Of a stretch of 64,000 nucleotides of DNA, positions 1 to 11,164 are shown piece by piece. The stretch spans positions 620,001 through 684,000 of the forward strand of contig NZ_CP041387.1 in assembly GCF_007005445.1 (NCBI RefSeq), read 5' to 3'. The notes below the pieces were generated by a model that saw only the letters and a list, made by a program, of their open reading frames with translations, did not search any database and had not been told where the DNA came from. Positions within the stretch are counted from its first letter, which is position 1, and each line of letters opens with the position of its first letter. The DNA comes from Rhodopseudomonas palustris (GTDB lineage Bacteria; Pseudomonadota; Alphaproteobacteria; Rhizobiales; Xanthobacteraceae). Position numbers and translations under genes: made by a program.

Positions 1-1095
1 TGGAAGGCCGCAGAGCCCGGCCGCATCGTGGTCGGCTTTCTTCCCTACTACGCTCCCCGCGAACTGGTGCACGCCGCCGGCGGATTGCCGCTCGGGATCT
101 TCGGTGGCGGCGACCAGCTCGAAGTCATCCACGGCGACGCCTACTATCAGAGCTACATCTGCCGAATTCCGCGTTCGACCATCGAGCTCGGCGTCTCCGG
201 CCGGCTCGATTTCGTCGACGGCATGATGTTCCCATCGATCTGCGACGTGATCCGCAATCTGTCGGGGATGTGGAAGCTGATGTTCCCGTCCAAGGGCGCG
301 CGCTACATCGACCTGCCGCACAATTTTGACGACGATCTCGGCGGCGAGTTCTATGTCAGCGAGCTGCGCGAAACTTGCGAATGGCTGTCGAGCCTCACCG
401 GCAAGCCGATCACCTCCGATGCGATCCGCGCCTCGATCGCGGTGTTCAACGACAACCGCCGGCTGGTCCGTGCGCTGTATCAACTGCGCGCCGACGAGCC
501 GTGGAATGTGCCGTCGTCGGAGCTGTATCTGCTGCTCCGCGCCGGCATGGTGATCCCGGTCGAGGAGCACAACCAGATGCTCACCAATTACCTGGCGGCA
601 GTGCGGCTGCAGCAACGGCCGATCAAGGATAATTCGCGCGTGGTGATCTGCGGCATGTTCTGCGAGCAGCCACCGCTGAACCTGATCAAGTCGATCGAGC
701 TGTCCGGCTGCTACATTGTCGACGACGACTTCATTCTGGTGACGCGCTGGGAGAATTCCGACGTCGCGCTCGACGGCGATCCGTTGCGAAATCTCGCTCG
801 CGCCGATCTGCACGATTCCAAATCGACGCCGCCGAAATACGAGCCGGACGAGGCCAAGAAGGGGCTGTATCTGGTCGACAGCGTGCGGAAGAACCGCGCC
901 GAAGGCGTGATCTTCGCCATGACGTCGTTCTGCGATCCCGGCCTGCTGGAGCGACCGATGCTGCAAGCGGTACTGAAGAGCCACGGCATCCCACAGATCG
1001 CATTCAAATACGCCGAGAATTCCGGCCAGATGCAGCCGATCCGCGAGCAGGCCGGCACCTTCGCCGATTCGATCAAATTGTGGAGCGGAGCATGA
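1..1095 (+). CDS. badD: Benzoyl-CoA reductase subunit BadD (BcrC type), 5' end outside window
   Basis: This is one of the two HgdB-family subunits that bind benzoyl-CoA in the ATP-dependent class I benzoyl-CoA reductase, the central dearomatising enzyme of anaerobic benzoate degradation. The reading frame is open from base 1, so the N-terminus is missing; 364 codons are visible. Cysteines that could ligate the active-site [4Fe-4S] cluster occur in YICRIPRS, ICDVI, ICGMFCEQ and SFCDPG. The stop codon overlaps the start of badE (ATGA). Its place ahead of badE, badF and badG fits the known badDEFG operon. The family is certain; the subunit name rests on order and similarity to BcrC. Confidence 0.93.
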   Translation, partial: WKAAEPGRIVVGFLPYYAPRELVHAAGGLPLGIFGGGDQLEVIHGDAYYQSYICRIPRSTIELGVSGRLDFVDGMMFPSICDVIRNLSGMWKLMFPSKGARYIDLPHNFDDDLGGEFYVSELRETCEWLSSLTGKPITSDAIRASIAVFNDNRRLVRALYQLRADEPWNVPSSELYLLLRAGMVIPVEEHNQMLTNYLAAVRLQQRPIKDNSRVVICGMFCEQPPLNLIKSIELSGCYIVDDDFILVTRWENSDVALDGDPLRNLARADLHDSKSTPPKYEPDEAKKGLYLVDSVRKNRAEGVIFAMTSFCDPGLLERPMLQAVLKSHGIPQIAFKYAENSGQMQPIREQAGTFADSIKLWSGA

Positions 1096-2402
1096 CCGTC
1101 ATCGTCGGACCGAAGACCAAGCCGCCGGAAGCCATCAAGGATGCGTCGATGGCGCGGCAGAAGCAGATGGTCAACGCTCACTACGATCGCCTCGCGAGCG
1201 CCAAGGAGCGCGGCGAGAAGGTGGCCGCGACCTTCGTGCCGGGCAATCTCAACGAGCTGCTGATGTGCTTCGACATGGTCAACAACCTGCCGGAGGTCAA
1301 CGCGATCCAGAACGGGCTGCGGCGGCAAAGCGGCGGCTACGTGATGGAGGCGGAAAAGCTCGGCCATTCCGAGGACGTCTGCACCTACGTCAAATCCGAC
1401 ATCGGCATGATGGCCAAGGGCAATATCGGCCCGAACGGCAAGCCGCTGCCGGATCCGGACGTGTTGCTGCTGTCCTACACCGGCTGCTTCACCTTCATGA
1501 AATGGTTCGAGCTGCTGCGCCGTCAGTACAAGTGCGAGACCATCATGTTCCAGACGCCGTATCTGGCCGACGGCCGGATCACCACGGACATGATCAGCTA
1601 TATGGTCAAGCAGCTCCGGCAGGACGTGATCCCGAAGCTGGAACGGATCTCGGGCGTCAAATTCGACATCGACCGGCTGCGCGAATACTTGCGCAAATCC
1701 GCCAAGGCCGAGGACGATCACGTCTGGGTGCTGCAATCGGCCAAGCACAAGCCGTCGCCGATCGACGCCTATTTCGGCGGGATCTATTACATCGGGCCGA
1801 TTTTCGGCGCCTTCCGCGGCACCGACGACGCGATCGAATACTACAAATTCCTGCGCGCCGAGGTCGAGCAGCGGATCGCGCAGGGCAAGGGGCCGGTGAC
1901 GCCCGATGGCAACATGGGGCAGGAGCGCTACCGCCTGGTGGTCGAAGGCCCGCCGAACTACACCAATTTCCGCCAGTTCTGGAAGATGTTCTACGACGAG
2001 GGCGCGGTCGTCGTCGCCTCGAGCTACACCAAGGTCGGCGGCACCTATGATTACGGCTTCCGCCACGATCCGGACCGCCCGCTGGAGTCGCTCGCCGAAT
2101 ACTGCCTCAATGTCTACACCAACCGCAACCTGCCAATGCGGGTGGATATGCTGGAGAACTATATCAACGAATACCAGGCGGACGGCCTTCTGATCAATTC
2201 GATCAAGAGCTGCAATTCGTTCTCCGCCGGCCAGCTCCTGATGATGCGCGAGGTCGAGAAGCGCACCGGCAAGCCGGCGGCGTTCATCGAGACCGATCTG
2301 GTCGACCCGCGCTATTTCTCCGCCGCCAACGTCAAGAACCGGCTGGAGAGCTATTTCCAGATGATCGAACAGAAGCGCGCGGGCTTCCGCGGCGCCGCCT
2401 GA
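1092..2402 (+). CDS. badE: Benzoyl-CoA reductase subunit BadE (BcrB type)
   Basis: This is the second HgdB-family subunit of class I benzoyl-CoA reductase (436 aa). With BadD it forms the module that carries the active-site iron-sulfur cluster and binds the substrate. The ATG at 1092 overlaps the badD stop (ATGA) and has GGAGCGG just before it, so it is preferred over an upstream in-frame TTG at 1080. Recognisable segments include [17 protein letters not shown] and the C-terminal [24 protein letters not shown], typical of 2-hydroxyacyl-CoA dehydratase/benzoyl-CoA reductase subunits. It is followed after 11 nt by badF and is probably translationally coupled to it. Confidence 0.94.
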   Translation: MTVIVGPKTKPPEAIKDASMARQKQMVNAHYDRLASAKERGEKVAATFVPGNLNELLMCFDMVNNLPEVNAIQNGLRRQSGGYVMEAEKLGHSEDVCTYVKSDIGMMAKGNIGPNGKPLPDPDVLLLSYTGCFTFMKWFELLRRQYKCETIMFQTPYLADGRITTDMISYMVKQLRQDVIPKLERISGVKFDIDRLREYLRKSAKAEDDHVWVLQSAKHKPSPIDAYFGGIYYIGPIFGAFRGTDDAIEYYKFLRAEVEQRIAQGKGPVTPDGNMGQERYRLVVEGPPNYTNFRQFWKMFYDEGAVVVASSYTKVGGTYDYGFRHDPDRPLESLAEYCLNVYTNRNLPMRVDMLENYINEYQADGLLINSIKSCNSFSAGQLLMMREVEKRTGKPAAFIETDLVDPRYFSAANVKNRLESYFQMIEQKRAGFRGAA

Positions 2403-2413
2403 GGAGCGCAACG

Positions 2414-3727
2414 ATGCGGACTTTCGTTGGAATCGATCTCGGCTCCACCACCACCAAGGCGGTGCTGATGGACGAGAACAAGGAGGTTATCGGGCGCGGC
2501 ATCACCAATTCTCGCTCGAACTACGCTACCGCCGCCCGCGTCGCCTCCGAAGAGGCGCGGATCGACGCCCGCTTCACATTGTTCCGCCGCGCACTTCACG
2601 TCGGCGAGGCCGGCCACGAGCATAGCGCCGAGTTTCTGGCGGCGCTGGAGCGCAACTTCCGGCTGATCCAGTTTCTCGAGCAGCTCGACGATCTGGAGGA
2701 GACGTGTCATCGCCAGCTCGAGGCGGATCGCTTCAAGTCGATTGCCGGCCCGCTGCAGGAGGCGCTGCACATCATCTTCGCCCGGCTGCGGCAGGAGGCG
2801 GCCTCGCTCTATGCTCCTGGTGCCAAGCGCAAGTCGGATTTTTTCCGCGACATCGCCGGCTCGCGGTTTCATGTCCACGCCGAAGCGGTGGCCCGCGAGA
2901 TGGGCATCGCGCTCGACATGGTGCTGAACGCCTACGACAAGTCGATCATCGAGGTCGAGAACCGGCCGCCGGGCGGCGACCTCAGCGACAAGTTTCGCCG
3001 CGCCGTAGCGCGAATGCTGGCTGCGGATTCGCACGCGGCCGACGGCGAAGGCGATTTCGCCGCGATGATCGAATCGGCGCTCGGGATCGAATTGGAGGAA
3101 ACCTATCTGGTCGGAACCGGCTACGGCCGGGTGACGCTGCCGTTCTCCAAGGAGCACATTCGCTCCGAGATCCTGTGCCACGGCCTCGGCGCCCACATGA
3201 TGTATCCCGGCACGCGCACCGTGCTCGACATCGGCGGCCAGGACACCAAGGGCATTCAGATCGACGGTCACGGCATCGTCGAGAATTTCCAGATGAACGA
3301 CCGCTGCGCCGCCGGCTGCGGCCGCTATCTCGGCTACATCGCCGACGAGATGAACATGGGGCTGCACGAGCTCGGCCCGCTGGCGATGCAATCCAATCGC
3401 CCGGCGCGGATCAACTCGACCTGCACGGTGTTCGCCGGTGCCGAACTGCGCGATCGGCTGTCGCTCGGCGAGAAGCGCGAGGACATTCTGGCCGGCTTGC
3501 ACCGCGCCATCATCCTGCGGGCGATCTCGATCATCTCGCGCTCGGGCGGCGTCACCGATCAGTTCACCTTCACCGGCGGCGTCGCCAAGAACGAGGCGGC
3601 GGTGCGCGAGCTGCGCAAGCTGATCCAGGAGAACTACGGCGAGGTGACGATCAACATCAATCCGGACTCGATCTACACCGGCGCCCTCGGCGCCTCCGAA
3701 TTCGCCCGCCGCGCCGTCGCGGCGTGA
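2414..3727 (+). CDS. badF: Benzoyl-CoA reductase ATPase subunit BadF (BcrA type)
   Basis: BadF (437 aa) is one of the two ATP-hydrolysing, electron-activating subunits of benzoyl-CoA reductase and belongs to the BadF/BadG/BcrA/BcrD (HgdC activator) family of the actin/Hsp70 fold. The phosphate-1 motif [14 protein letters not shown] lies at the N-terminus, and [14 protein letters not shown] and [10 protein letters not shown] lie further on. Two cysteines, in [12 protein letters not shown] and [11 protein letters not shown], sit where this family binds the cluster shared with the partner subunit. It is longer than BadG because of an insertion at about residues 60-220. It lies in a tight operon between badE and badG. 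Confidence 0.95.
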   Translation: MRTFVGIDLGSTTTKAVLMDENKEVIGRGITNSRSNYATAARVASEEARIDARFTLFRRALHVGEAGHEHSAEFLAALERNFRLIQFLEQLDDLEETCHRQLEADRFKSIAGPLQEALHIIFARLRQEAASLYAPGAKRKSDFFRDIAGSRFHVHAEAVAREMGIALDMVLNAYDKSIIEVENRPPGGDLSDKFRRAVARMLAADSHAADGEGDFAAMIESALGIELEETYLVGTGYGRVTLPFSKEHIRSEILCHGLGAHMMYPGTRTVLDIGGQDTKGIQIDGHGIVENFQMNDRCAAGCGRYLGYIADEMNMGLHELGPLAMQSNRPARINSTCTVFAGAELRDRLSLGEKREDILAGLHRAIILRAISIISRSGGVTDQFTFTGGVAKNEAAVRELRKLIQENYGEVTININPDSIYTGALGASEFARRAVAA

Positions 3728-3779
3728 ATGGTAGCGCTCGGATGATCGAACGCTCGGCCGGACTTGCGAGGAGAAAACG

Positions 3780-4613
3780 ATGACCATCACGTCGGGGATC
3801 GATGTCGGGACCGGGGCCATCAAGGTGGTGGCGTTCGCGGTCGAGGGCGACCAGGAGCGTTGCCTCGGTAAGCGGGTCGAGCGGGTGCGGCAGCGCGATC
3901 CCTTGAAGCTCGCCGGCGACATCTACGACGATCTGCTGAAAGAGACGGGCCTGGCGCGCGCCGACGTCGCCTATTGCGCCACCACCGGCGAGGGCGAGGC
4001 GCTCACCTTCCACACCGGGCACTTCTACTCGATGACGACGCATGCCCGTGGCGCGATCTATCTCAATCCGGGCAGCCGCGCGGTGCTCGACACCGGCGCG
4101 CTGCACGGCCGGGCGATCCGCATGGACGATCGCGGCAAGGTGCTGGCCTATAAGATGACCAGCCAGTGCGCGTCGGGCTCCGGACAGTTCCTGGAGAACA
4201 TCGCCCGCTATCTCGGCATCGCGCAGGACGAGATCGGTTCGCTGTCGCAGCGTGCCGACAATCCGGAGAAAGTCTCCGGCATCTGCGCCGTGCTGGCCGA
4301 GACCGACGTCATCAACATGGTGTCGCGCGGTATCTCGTCGCCGAACATTCTGCGCGGCATTCATGAATCGATGGCCGACCGGCTGGCCAAGCTGCTCAAG
4401 ACCCTCGGTAGCCTCGATGGCACGGTGCAGATGACCGGTGGACTGGCGCTCGACGCCGGGCTGGTCGACGCGATGAAAGACGCCGTGGTCAAGGCCAGGG
4501 TCGACGTCGCGATCGAGAGCCATCCGGACGCGATCTATGCCGGGGCGATCGGCGCAGCGCTGTGGGGGGCCTTCCGTCACAAGAGGCTTGCCGACATGGC
4601 CCGCGCCGCCTGA
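3780..4613 (+). CDS. badG: Benzoyl-CoA reductase ATPase subunit BadG (BcrD type)
   Basis: BadG (277 aa) is the shorter ATPase subunit of benzoyl-CoA reductase. With BadF it couples ATP hydrolysis to electron transfer from reduced ferredoxin onto the BadDE module. The nucleotide-binding start is IDVGTGAIKVVAF. The cluster-binding cysteines are in TSQCASGSGQFLENI and SGICAVLAETDVIN, and the C-terminal MTGGLALDAG completes the ASKHA fold. The start ATG at 3780 is preceded by GAGGAGAAAACG. It lies 52 nt after badF in the same operon. Length and motifs match the BcrD/HgdC activator family without gaps. Confidence 0.95.
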   Translation: MTITSGIDVGTGAIKVVAFAVEGDQERCLGKRVERVRQRDPLKLAGDIYDDLLKETGLARADVAYCATTGEGEALTFHTGHFYSMTTHARGAIYLNPGSRAVLDTGALHGRAIRMDDRGKVLAYKMTSQCASGSGQFLENIARYLGIAQDEIGSLSQRADNPEKVSGICAVLAETDVINMVSRGISSPNILRGIHESMADRLAKLLKTLGSLDGTVQMTGGLALDAGLVDAMKDAVVKARVDVAIESHPDAIYAGAIGAALWGAFRHKRLADMARAA

Positions 4614-4728
4614 TAATTGCGATCAGCCTGAAGCCGGGTGGATGCCGATATCGGCATTCACAACCGGCGAGCGGAAAGCGGCGTCAAGATCGCTTCCGGA
4701 CAACCATAAAGGCGATCAGGAGGAAACC

Positions 4729-6303
4729 ATGAATGCCGCCGCGGTCACGCCGCCACCCGAGAAATTCAATTTCGCCGAACATCTGCTGCAGACGAATCGC
4801 GTCCGGCCGGACAAGACGGCGTTCGTCGACGATGTCTCGTCGCTGAGCTTCGCGCAGCTCGAAGCCCAGGCGCGTCAGCTCGCGGCTGCCTTGCGCGCGA
4901 TCGGCGTCAAACGCGAAGAGCGCGTGCTGCTGCTGATGCTCGACGGCACCGACTGGCCGGTGTCGTTTCTCGGCGCAATTTATGCAGGCATCGTCCCGGT
5001 CGCGGTTAACACGCTGCTGACCGCCGATGACTACGCCTACATGCTGGAGCATTCGCGCGCCCAGGCGGTGCTGGTCAGTGGCGCGCTACATCCGGTGCTG
5101 AAGGCGGCGCTGACCAAGAGCGATCACGAGGTTCAGCGGGTGATCGTCTCGCGCCCCGCGGCTCCGCTGGAGCCGGGTGAGGTCGATTTCGCCGAGTTCG
5201 TCGGCGCAAAGGCGCCGCTCGACAAGCCCGCCGCTACGCAAGCGGACGATCCGGCATTCTGGTTGTATTCGTCGGGTTCGACCGGGCGGCCGAAGGGGGT
5301 GGTGCACACCCACGCCAATCCGTACTGGACCTCTGAGCTGTACGGCCGCAACACGCTGCACCTGCGCGAGGACGACGTCTGCTTTTCGGCGGCGAAACTG
5401 TTTTTCGCCTACGGCCTCGGCAACGCGCTCACCTTTCCGATGACGGTCGGCGCCACCACGCTGCTGATGGGCGAGCGGCCGACGCCGGACGCGGTGTTCA
5501 AGCGCTGGCTCGGCGGTGTAGGCGGGGTGAAGCCGACCGTGTTCTACGGCGCGCCGACCGGCTACGCCGGCATGCTGGCCGCGCCGAACCTGCCGTCTCG
5601 CGACCAGGTAGCGTTGCGGCTCGCGTCCTCGGCGGGCGAGGCGCTGCCGGCGGAGATCGGGCAGCGGTTCCAGCGCCATTTCGGCATCGACATCGTCGAC
5701 GGCATCGGCTCGACCGAGATGTTGCACATCTTCCTGTCGAACCTGCCGGACCGGGTGCGCTACGGCACCACCGGATGGCCAGTGCCGGGCTATCAGATCG
5801 AGCTGCGCGGCGACGGCGGCGGCCCTGTCGCCGACGGTGAGCCCGGCGATCTCTACATTCACGGCCCGTCGTCGGCGACGATGTATTGGGGCAACCGGGC
5901 CAAGAGCCGAGACACCTTTCAGGGCGGCTGGACCAAGAGCGGCGACAAATACGTCCGCAACGACGACGGCTCCTACACCTATGCGGGCCGCACCGACGAC
6001 ATGCTGAAGGTCAGCGGCATCTATGTCAGCCCGTTCGAGATCGAAGCGACGCTGGTGCAGCATCCCGGCGTACTCGAAGCTGCCGTGGTCGGCGTCGCCG
6101 ACGAGCACGGCCTGACCAAGCCGAAGGCCTATGTGGTGGCGCGGCCGGGTCAGACTCTGTCGGAGACCGAGCTGAAGACTTTCATCAAGGATCGGCTGGC
6201 GCCGTACAAATATCCGCGGAGCACGGTGTTCGTCGCTGAACTGCCGAAGACCGCCACTGGCAAGATTCAGCGCTTCAAGCTGCGCGAGGGTGTGTTGGGC
6301 TGA
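4729..6303 (+). CDS. badA: Benzoate-CoA ligase BadA
   Basis: BadA (524 aa) activates benzoate with ATP and CoA to benzoyl-CoA in the cytoplasm, producing the substrate for benzoyl-CoA reductase and potentially for the box enzymes downstream. It is an ANL adenylate-forming enzyme. The P-loop-like motif YSSGSTGRPKG is near residue 180, SSAGEALP and GSTEMLHIF follow, and the C-terminal acetylation/catalytic lysine motif KTATGKIQR is near residue 510. The start ATG 4729 has a textbook AGGAGG at 4718-4723, so upstream in-frame codons are rejected. The 115 nt between badG and badA hold no gene and could carry a separate promoter. Confidence 0.95.
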   Translation: MNAAAVTPPPEKFNFAEHLLQTNRVRPDKTAFVDDVSSLSFAQLEAQARQLAAALRAIGVKREERVLLLMLDGTDWPVSFLGAIYAGIVPVAVNTLLTADDYAYMLEHSRAQAVLVSGALHPVLKAALTKSDHEVQRVIVSRPAAPLEPGEVDFAEFVGAKAPLDKPAATQADDPAFWLYSSGSTGRPKGVVHTHANPYWTSELYGRNTLHLREDDVCFSAAKLFFAYGLGNALTFPMTVGATTLLMGERPTPDAVFKRWLGGVGGVKPTVFYGAPTGYAGMLAAPNLPSRDQVALRLASSAGEALPAEIGQRFQRHFGIDIVDGIGSTEMLHIFLSNLPDRVRYGTTGWPVPGYQIELRGDGGGPVADGEPGDLYIHGPSSATMYWGNRAKSRDTFQGGWTKSGDKYVRNDDGSYTYAGRTDDMLKVSGIYVSPFEIEATLVQHPGVLEAAVVGVADEHGLTKPKAYVVARPGQTLSETELKTFIKDRLAPYKYPRSTVFVAELPKTATGKIQRFKLREGVLG

Positions 6304-6320
6304 ACCGGGAGGAGGGCGAT

Positions 6321-6566
6321 ATGGCGCTGATGATCAACGAGGACTGCACGGCCTGCGACGCGTGCCGGCCGGTGTGTCCGAACCAGGCGATCTCGGCGAG
6401 CGACACGATCTACGCGGTCGATGCGCTCCGCTGCACCGAGTGTGTCGGCGCCGAGGACGAGCCTCAGTGCCAGCTCGTCTGCCCGGCCGATTGCATCGTG
6501 CCCAATCCGGATTGGCGCGAGACGCCCGAGCAGTTGCAGGACAAGTACCAGCAATTGCATTCCTGA
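6321..6566 (+). CDS. badB: 2[4Fe-4S] ferredoxin BadB, electron donor to benzoyl-CoA reductase
   Basis: BadB (81 aa) is a small low-potential ferredoxin, expected to carry electrons to the BadFG subunits. The first cluster motif is CTACDACRPVCP. The second, starting CTEC, has an enlarged loop before CQLVCP. This is the Alvin-type insertion, together with a C-terminal tail, that is typical of ferredoxins of benzoyl-CoA reductase systems. A GGAGG stretch precedes the ATG. The gene follows badA by 17 nt and ends the plus-strand bad operon, facing badM tail to tail across 46 nt. Confidence 0.94.
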   Translation: MALMINEDCTACDACRPVCPNQAISASDTIYAVDALRCTECVGAEDEPQCQLVCPADCIVPNPDWRETPEQLQDKYQQLHS

Positions 6567-6612
6567 GCGGTGTCGCCAGATGTCGCGTCGGCTTGTCCGA
6601 AGCCGGCGCGGA

Positions 6613-7077
6613 TCACGCCCGTCCGGCGGACGAATGCCGCGTCGAGGCGCCGTTCGGACCGCGATCGGCCTTGCGGCGTTCGGTGTCGATTACCTTGAGC
6701 AGCGAGGTGATCGATACCGACCGCAGCGTCGTCATCGCGATCTCGTCGATGTCGCGCAGAACCTTGTGCAGCGCGCGGCTCTCTTCATGCTCGTCGGAGG
6801 CGGCCTCCTGCAGATCGAGGCCGGTGTCTTCGAACAACGCGATGATGTCGAGCAGGGTGACGCGCTTGGGATTGCCGGCGAAGCGATAGCCGCCGCCGGG
6901 GCCGCGCACCGATTCGATCAGCCGCGCCCGCACCAAGGTGCGCAGCACCTTGGCCAGATGATTGAGCGAAATGTCGTATTTGTCGGCGATGTCGCCGGCC
7001 GAAACCTGACGATCCGGATTCGCCGCGAGTTCGAGCACGGCGTACAGTCCACACATCGTCGATTTCTGCAGCCGCAT
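6613..7077 (-). CDS. badM: Rrf2-family transcriptional repressor BadM
   Basis: BadM (154 aa) is a winged-helix Rrf2-family protein known in R. palustris as a repressor of the badDEFGAB promoter. The family start MRLQKSTMCGLYAVLEL fixes the start at 7077, not an upstream codon at 7110. The recognition helix region is ISLNHLAKVLRTL and the wing is RGPGGGYRFAGNP. The cysteine triplet that binds an Fe-S cluster in IscR-type relatives is absent, since the only cysteine is at residue 9. The protein therefore should not be a canonical Fe-S sensor. It is convergent with badB and downstream of badL. Confidence 0.92.
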   Translation of the reverse strand: MRLQKSTMCGLYAVLELAANPDRQVSAGDIADKYDISLNHLAKVLRTLVRARLIESVRGPGGGYRFAGNPKRVTLLDIIALFEDTGLDLQEAASDEHEESRALHKVLRDIDEIAMTTLRSVSITSLLKVIDTERRKADRGPNGASTRHSSAGRA

Positions 7078-7138
7078 CGGCGTCAATCTTCGTGTTGGTC
7101 TCGACCACAAACCGCGCGAGCGTGTCGGGACGGTTCGA

Positions 7139-7615
7139 TCAGTCGAGATTCTTTTCCATTCCGATGAACCGGCCGACCATCAGGCCCTGACTGCGGAAGA
7201 ACGCCATGACGAGCTGATTGTCGTGCTCGATCATCGTGCGGACCTTCCTGACCCCCGCCTGAGTGAAAATTAGACAAATCTCTTCAAAGAGTTGCGTGCC
7301 GATACTGTTCACCCTTATCGCAGGATCGACGGTCAACGCAAACACCCAGCCGCAGCTTTCCGCACCGAACTCGAAGTCCCGCACTTCGCCGCAGATGAAT
7401 CCGACCACCTGACCTTTCAGCTCGGCGACCAGGAAGGCGCGGCATCCGGCGCGGCTCTGCGAGAAACTCTCAAACAGGCTTTGCCAATACCGCGGCTTGA
7501 CTTCGCCGGTCGCCGCCTCGTCGATCGCCGCCACGCGCGCCACATCCGGCGCGGCAGCGGGCCGGATCTGCACATCGCGGTACGGCTCCGCCGCGGTGAT
7601 GCTGCTTGCACTCAT
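7139..7615 (-). CDS. badL: GNAT-family acetyltransferase BadL
   Basis: This is a 158-aa GCN5-related N-acetyltransferase. The fold is visible as ALTVDPAIRVNSIGTQLFEEI, the acetyl-CoA binding region, followed by MIEHDNQLVMAFFRSQGL. In R. palustris the protein at this position, BadL, acetylates aminobenzoates to acetamidobenzoates that relieve BadM repression; that role is taken from knowledge of the family, not from the sequence alone. The start at 7615 has GGGAGG upstream and is chosen over a long open extension that overlaps the transporter gene. It lies 61 nt ahead of badM and is likely co-transcribed with it. Confidence 0.87.
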   Translation of the reverse strand: MSASSITAAEPYRDVQIRPAAAPDVARVAAIDEAATGEVKPRYWQSLFESFSQSRAGCRAFLVAELKGQVVGFICGEVRDFEFGAESCGWVFALTVDPAIRVNSIGTQLFEEICLIFTQAGVRKVRTMIEHDNQLVMAFFRSQGLMVGRFIGMEKNLD

Positions 7616-7713
7616 CGCGTTGTCCTCCCTCGTGGTGCCGCGTGATCCCGGCTCCTGATGCGGATTATGCAGCCACGGCGCGGGGCGTCGATTGATCTTT
7701 GAGACGAGGCGGT

Positions 7714-8432
7714 TCAGACGCCCAGCATGGTTCTGACCATCTCCTGATCGGCGAGCAGTTCGGCGGAAGTGCCCTCGAACACCACCTGCCCCTTGGTCAG
7801 GACGACATGGCGGTCGACCAGGTCGACCAGATCGTCGAGATTCTTGTCGACGATCACGATCGAGATGCCCCTTCGGGCGATGATGCCGAGCGTCTCCCAG
7901 ATCGCGTCGCGCATCTTGGGCGCAAGCCCTTCGGTCGCTTCGTCGATCAGCAGGATGCTGGGATTGCTGAGCAGCACCCGGCCGATCGTCAGCATCTGCT
8001 GCTCGCCGCCGGAGAGCTGATTGCCCCAGATCCGCCGCCGTTCGAACAGCCGCGGAAACATCTGGTAGATCGCCTCCCGGGTCCAATCGACCCGGCCATC
8101 TGGGCCCGGGCGCGCCGCAAACAGCAGGTTTTCCTCGACCGACAGGTTCGGGAAGATGCCGCGTCCTTCCGGCACGAACCCCATGCCGGCCCGCGCCTTG
8201 ATATTGGCCCTCGCGTCGGTGACGTCGCGGCCGTCGAGCAGGATCGCGCCGCGCTTCGGCTTCAAGAGGCCCATCAGCGTCCGCAGCAGCGTCGTTTTGC
8301 CCATGCCGTTGCGGCCGAGCAGGCTGACGGTCTCGCCGCGGCCGACGTGGAAGTTCACGCCGCGCAGGATGTGGCTGGGCCCATAGAAGGTGTCGATGCC
8401 GCGCGCGTCGAGCATCGCCTGTGCCGCTGCGG

Positions 8433-8436
<4 letters not shown>
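7714..8436 (-). CDS. hbaH: ABC transporter ATPase HbaH (LivF type)
   Basis: This is the 240-aa ATP-binding subunit of a branched-chain-amino-acid-type (HAAT) importer. Walker A is GRNGMGKTTLL, the signature is LSGGEQQM and Walker B is ILLIDEATEGLAP, as in LivF. The start codon overlaps the end of hbaG. The location inside the hba cluster, downstream of a LivK-like binding protein, LivH-like permease and LivM-LivG fusion, indicates uptake of 4-hydroxybenzoate or a related aromatic acid. The symbol is assigned by synteny with R. palustris hbaEFGH. Confidence 0.88.
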
Positions 8437-10220
<1,784 letters not shown>

Positions 10221-10222
10221 CT

Positions 10223-11083
10223 TCAGGCCCGCCCGAACAGCCCGGCCGGGCGGATCACGAGCACCAGCGCCATCAGCGCATAGATGATGATGCTTGAGAA
10301 CTGCGGCAGGAACACCTTGCCGAAGGCATCGGTCAAGCCGATCAGCAGCGATCCGATGAACGCGCCGCGCACCGATCCGATGCCGCCGATCACCACCACC
10401 ACGAAGGAGATGATCAGCACGCGGTCGCCGATGCCTGGATAGGCGCTTTCGATCGGAGCCGCGAGCATTCCGGCGGTGGCGGCGAGCGCGACGCCGGTGG
10501 CGAAAACCATGCGGAAGATCAGGCGCGAGTCGAAGCCGAGCGCCTCGACCATTTCGCGGTTGGATTCGGCGGCGCGGATCAGGCGGCCGATCCGGGTCTT
10601 CTGAATGATCAGCGCCATCGAGATCGCCAGCGCGACGCAGATCGCCATCAGGGCGAGCCGATACACGGGGTAGCTCAGACCTTCGGTGAGCCTGACGCTG
10701 TGCGCCAGATAGCTCGGCGCCGGAATCGAGTGCGGATACGACCCCCACACCACCTGCTGGAATTCGTTGAAGATCAGGATCAGCGCGAAGGTCAGCAGCA
10801 CCTGCTGCAGGTGATCGCGATCGTAGAGATGGCGGATGAACAGCCACTCGATCGCCAGACCGAGCAGGAAGGCGAGGGGAATGCCGGCGACCAGCGCCAG
10901 GAAGACGTCGCCGAACATGCCGGTCAGAGACAGTGCCAGATAGGCGCCGATCATGTAGAACGAGCCGTGCGAGAGATTGATGACGCCGAGAATGCCGAAT
11001 ACCAGCGTCAGGCCGCTGGCGGCCAGAAAGATCACCAGCCCGGTCTGAAGGCCGTTCAGCGCCTGAATTAGGATGAGACTCAT
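10223..11083 (-). CDS. hbaF: ABC transporter permease HbaF (LivH type)
   Basis: This is a 286-aa integral membrane subunit of the HAAT-type importer. It has about eight hydrophobic segments and the family hallmark SGLTLVFGILGVINLSHGSF near the N-terminus. The C-terminal region GGIGSVRGAFIGSLLIGL is also typical of LivH. It is separated by 2 nt from hbaG and by 81 nt from hbaE, and is read in the order hbaE-F-G-H. It should form the translocation pore together with the membrane half of HbaG. Confidence 0.9.
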   Translation of the reverse strand: MSLILIQALNGLQTGLVIFLAASGLTLVFGILGVINLSHGSFYMIGAYLALSLTGMFGDVFLALVAGIPLAFLLGLAIEWLFIRHLYDRDHLQQVLLTFALILIFNEFQQVVWGSYPHSIPAPSYLAHSVRLTEGLSYPVYRLALMAICVALAISMALIIQKTRIGRLIRAAESNREMVEALGFDSRLIFRMVFATGVALAATAGMLAAPIESAYPGIGDRVLIISFVVVVIGGIGSVRGAFIGSLLIGLTDAFGKVFLPQFSSIIIYALMALVLVIRPAGLFGRA

Positions 11084-11164
11084 GAGAACCGGTCACCGAT
11101 GTCGGTCGTGCGGGACAGCGGACGGCGACGATGCGCCGGCCGCTGCAGCAGGTGTCGGCGGGTG

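Noticed and set aside
711..2411. 566-codon minus-strand frame opposite badD and badE
   Set aside because: It is a shadow of strongly coding plus-strand genes in GC-rich DNA; its translation is Arg/Asp/His-rich without any domain.
2351..3922. 523-codon minus-strand frame opposite badF
   Set aside because: It lies antisense to a well-recognised ATPase subunit and shows only low-complexity sequence.
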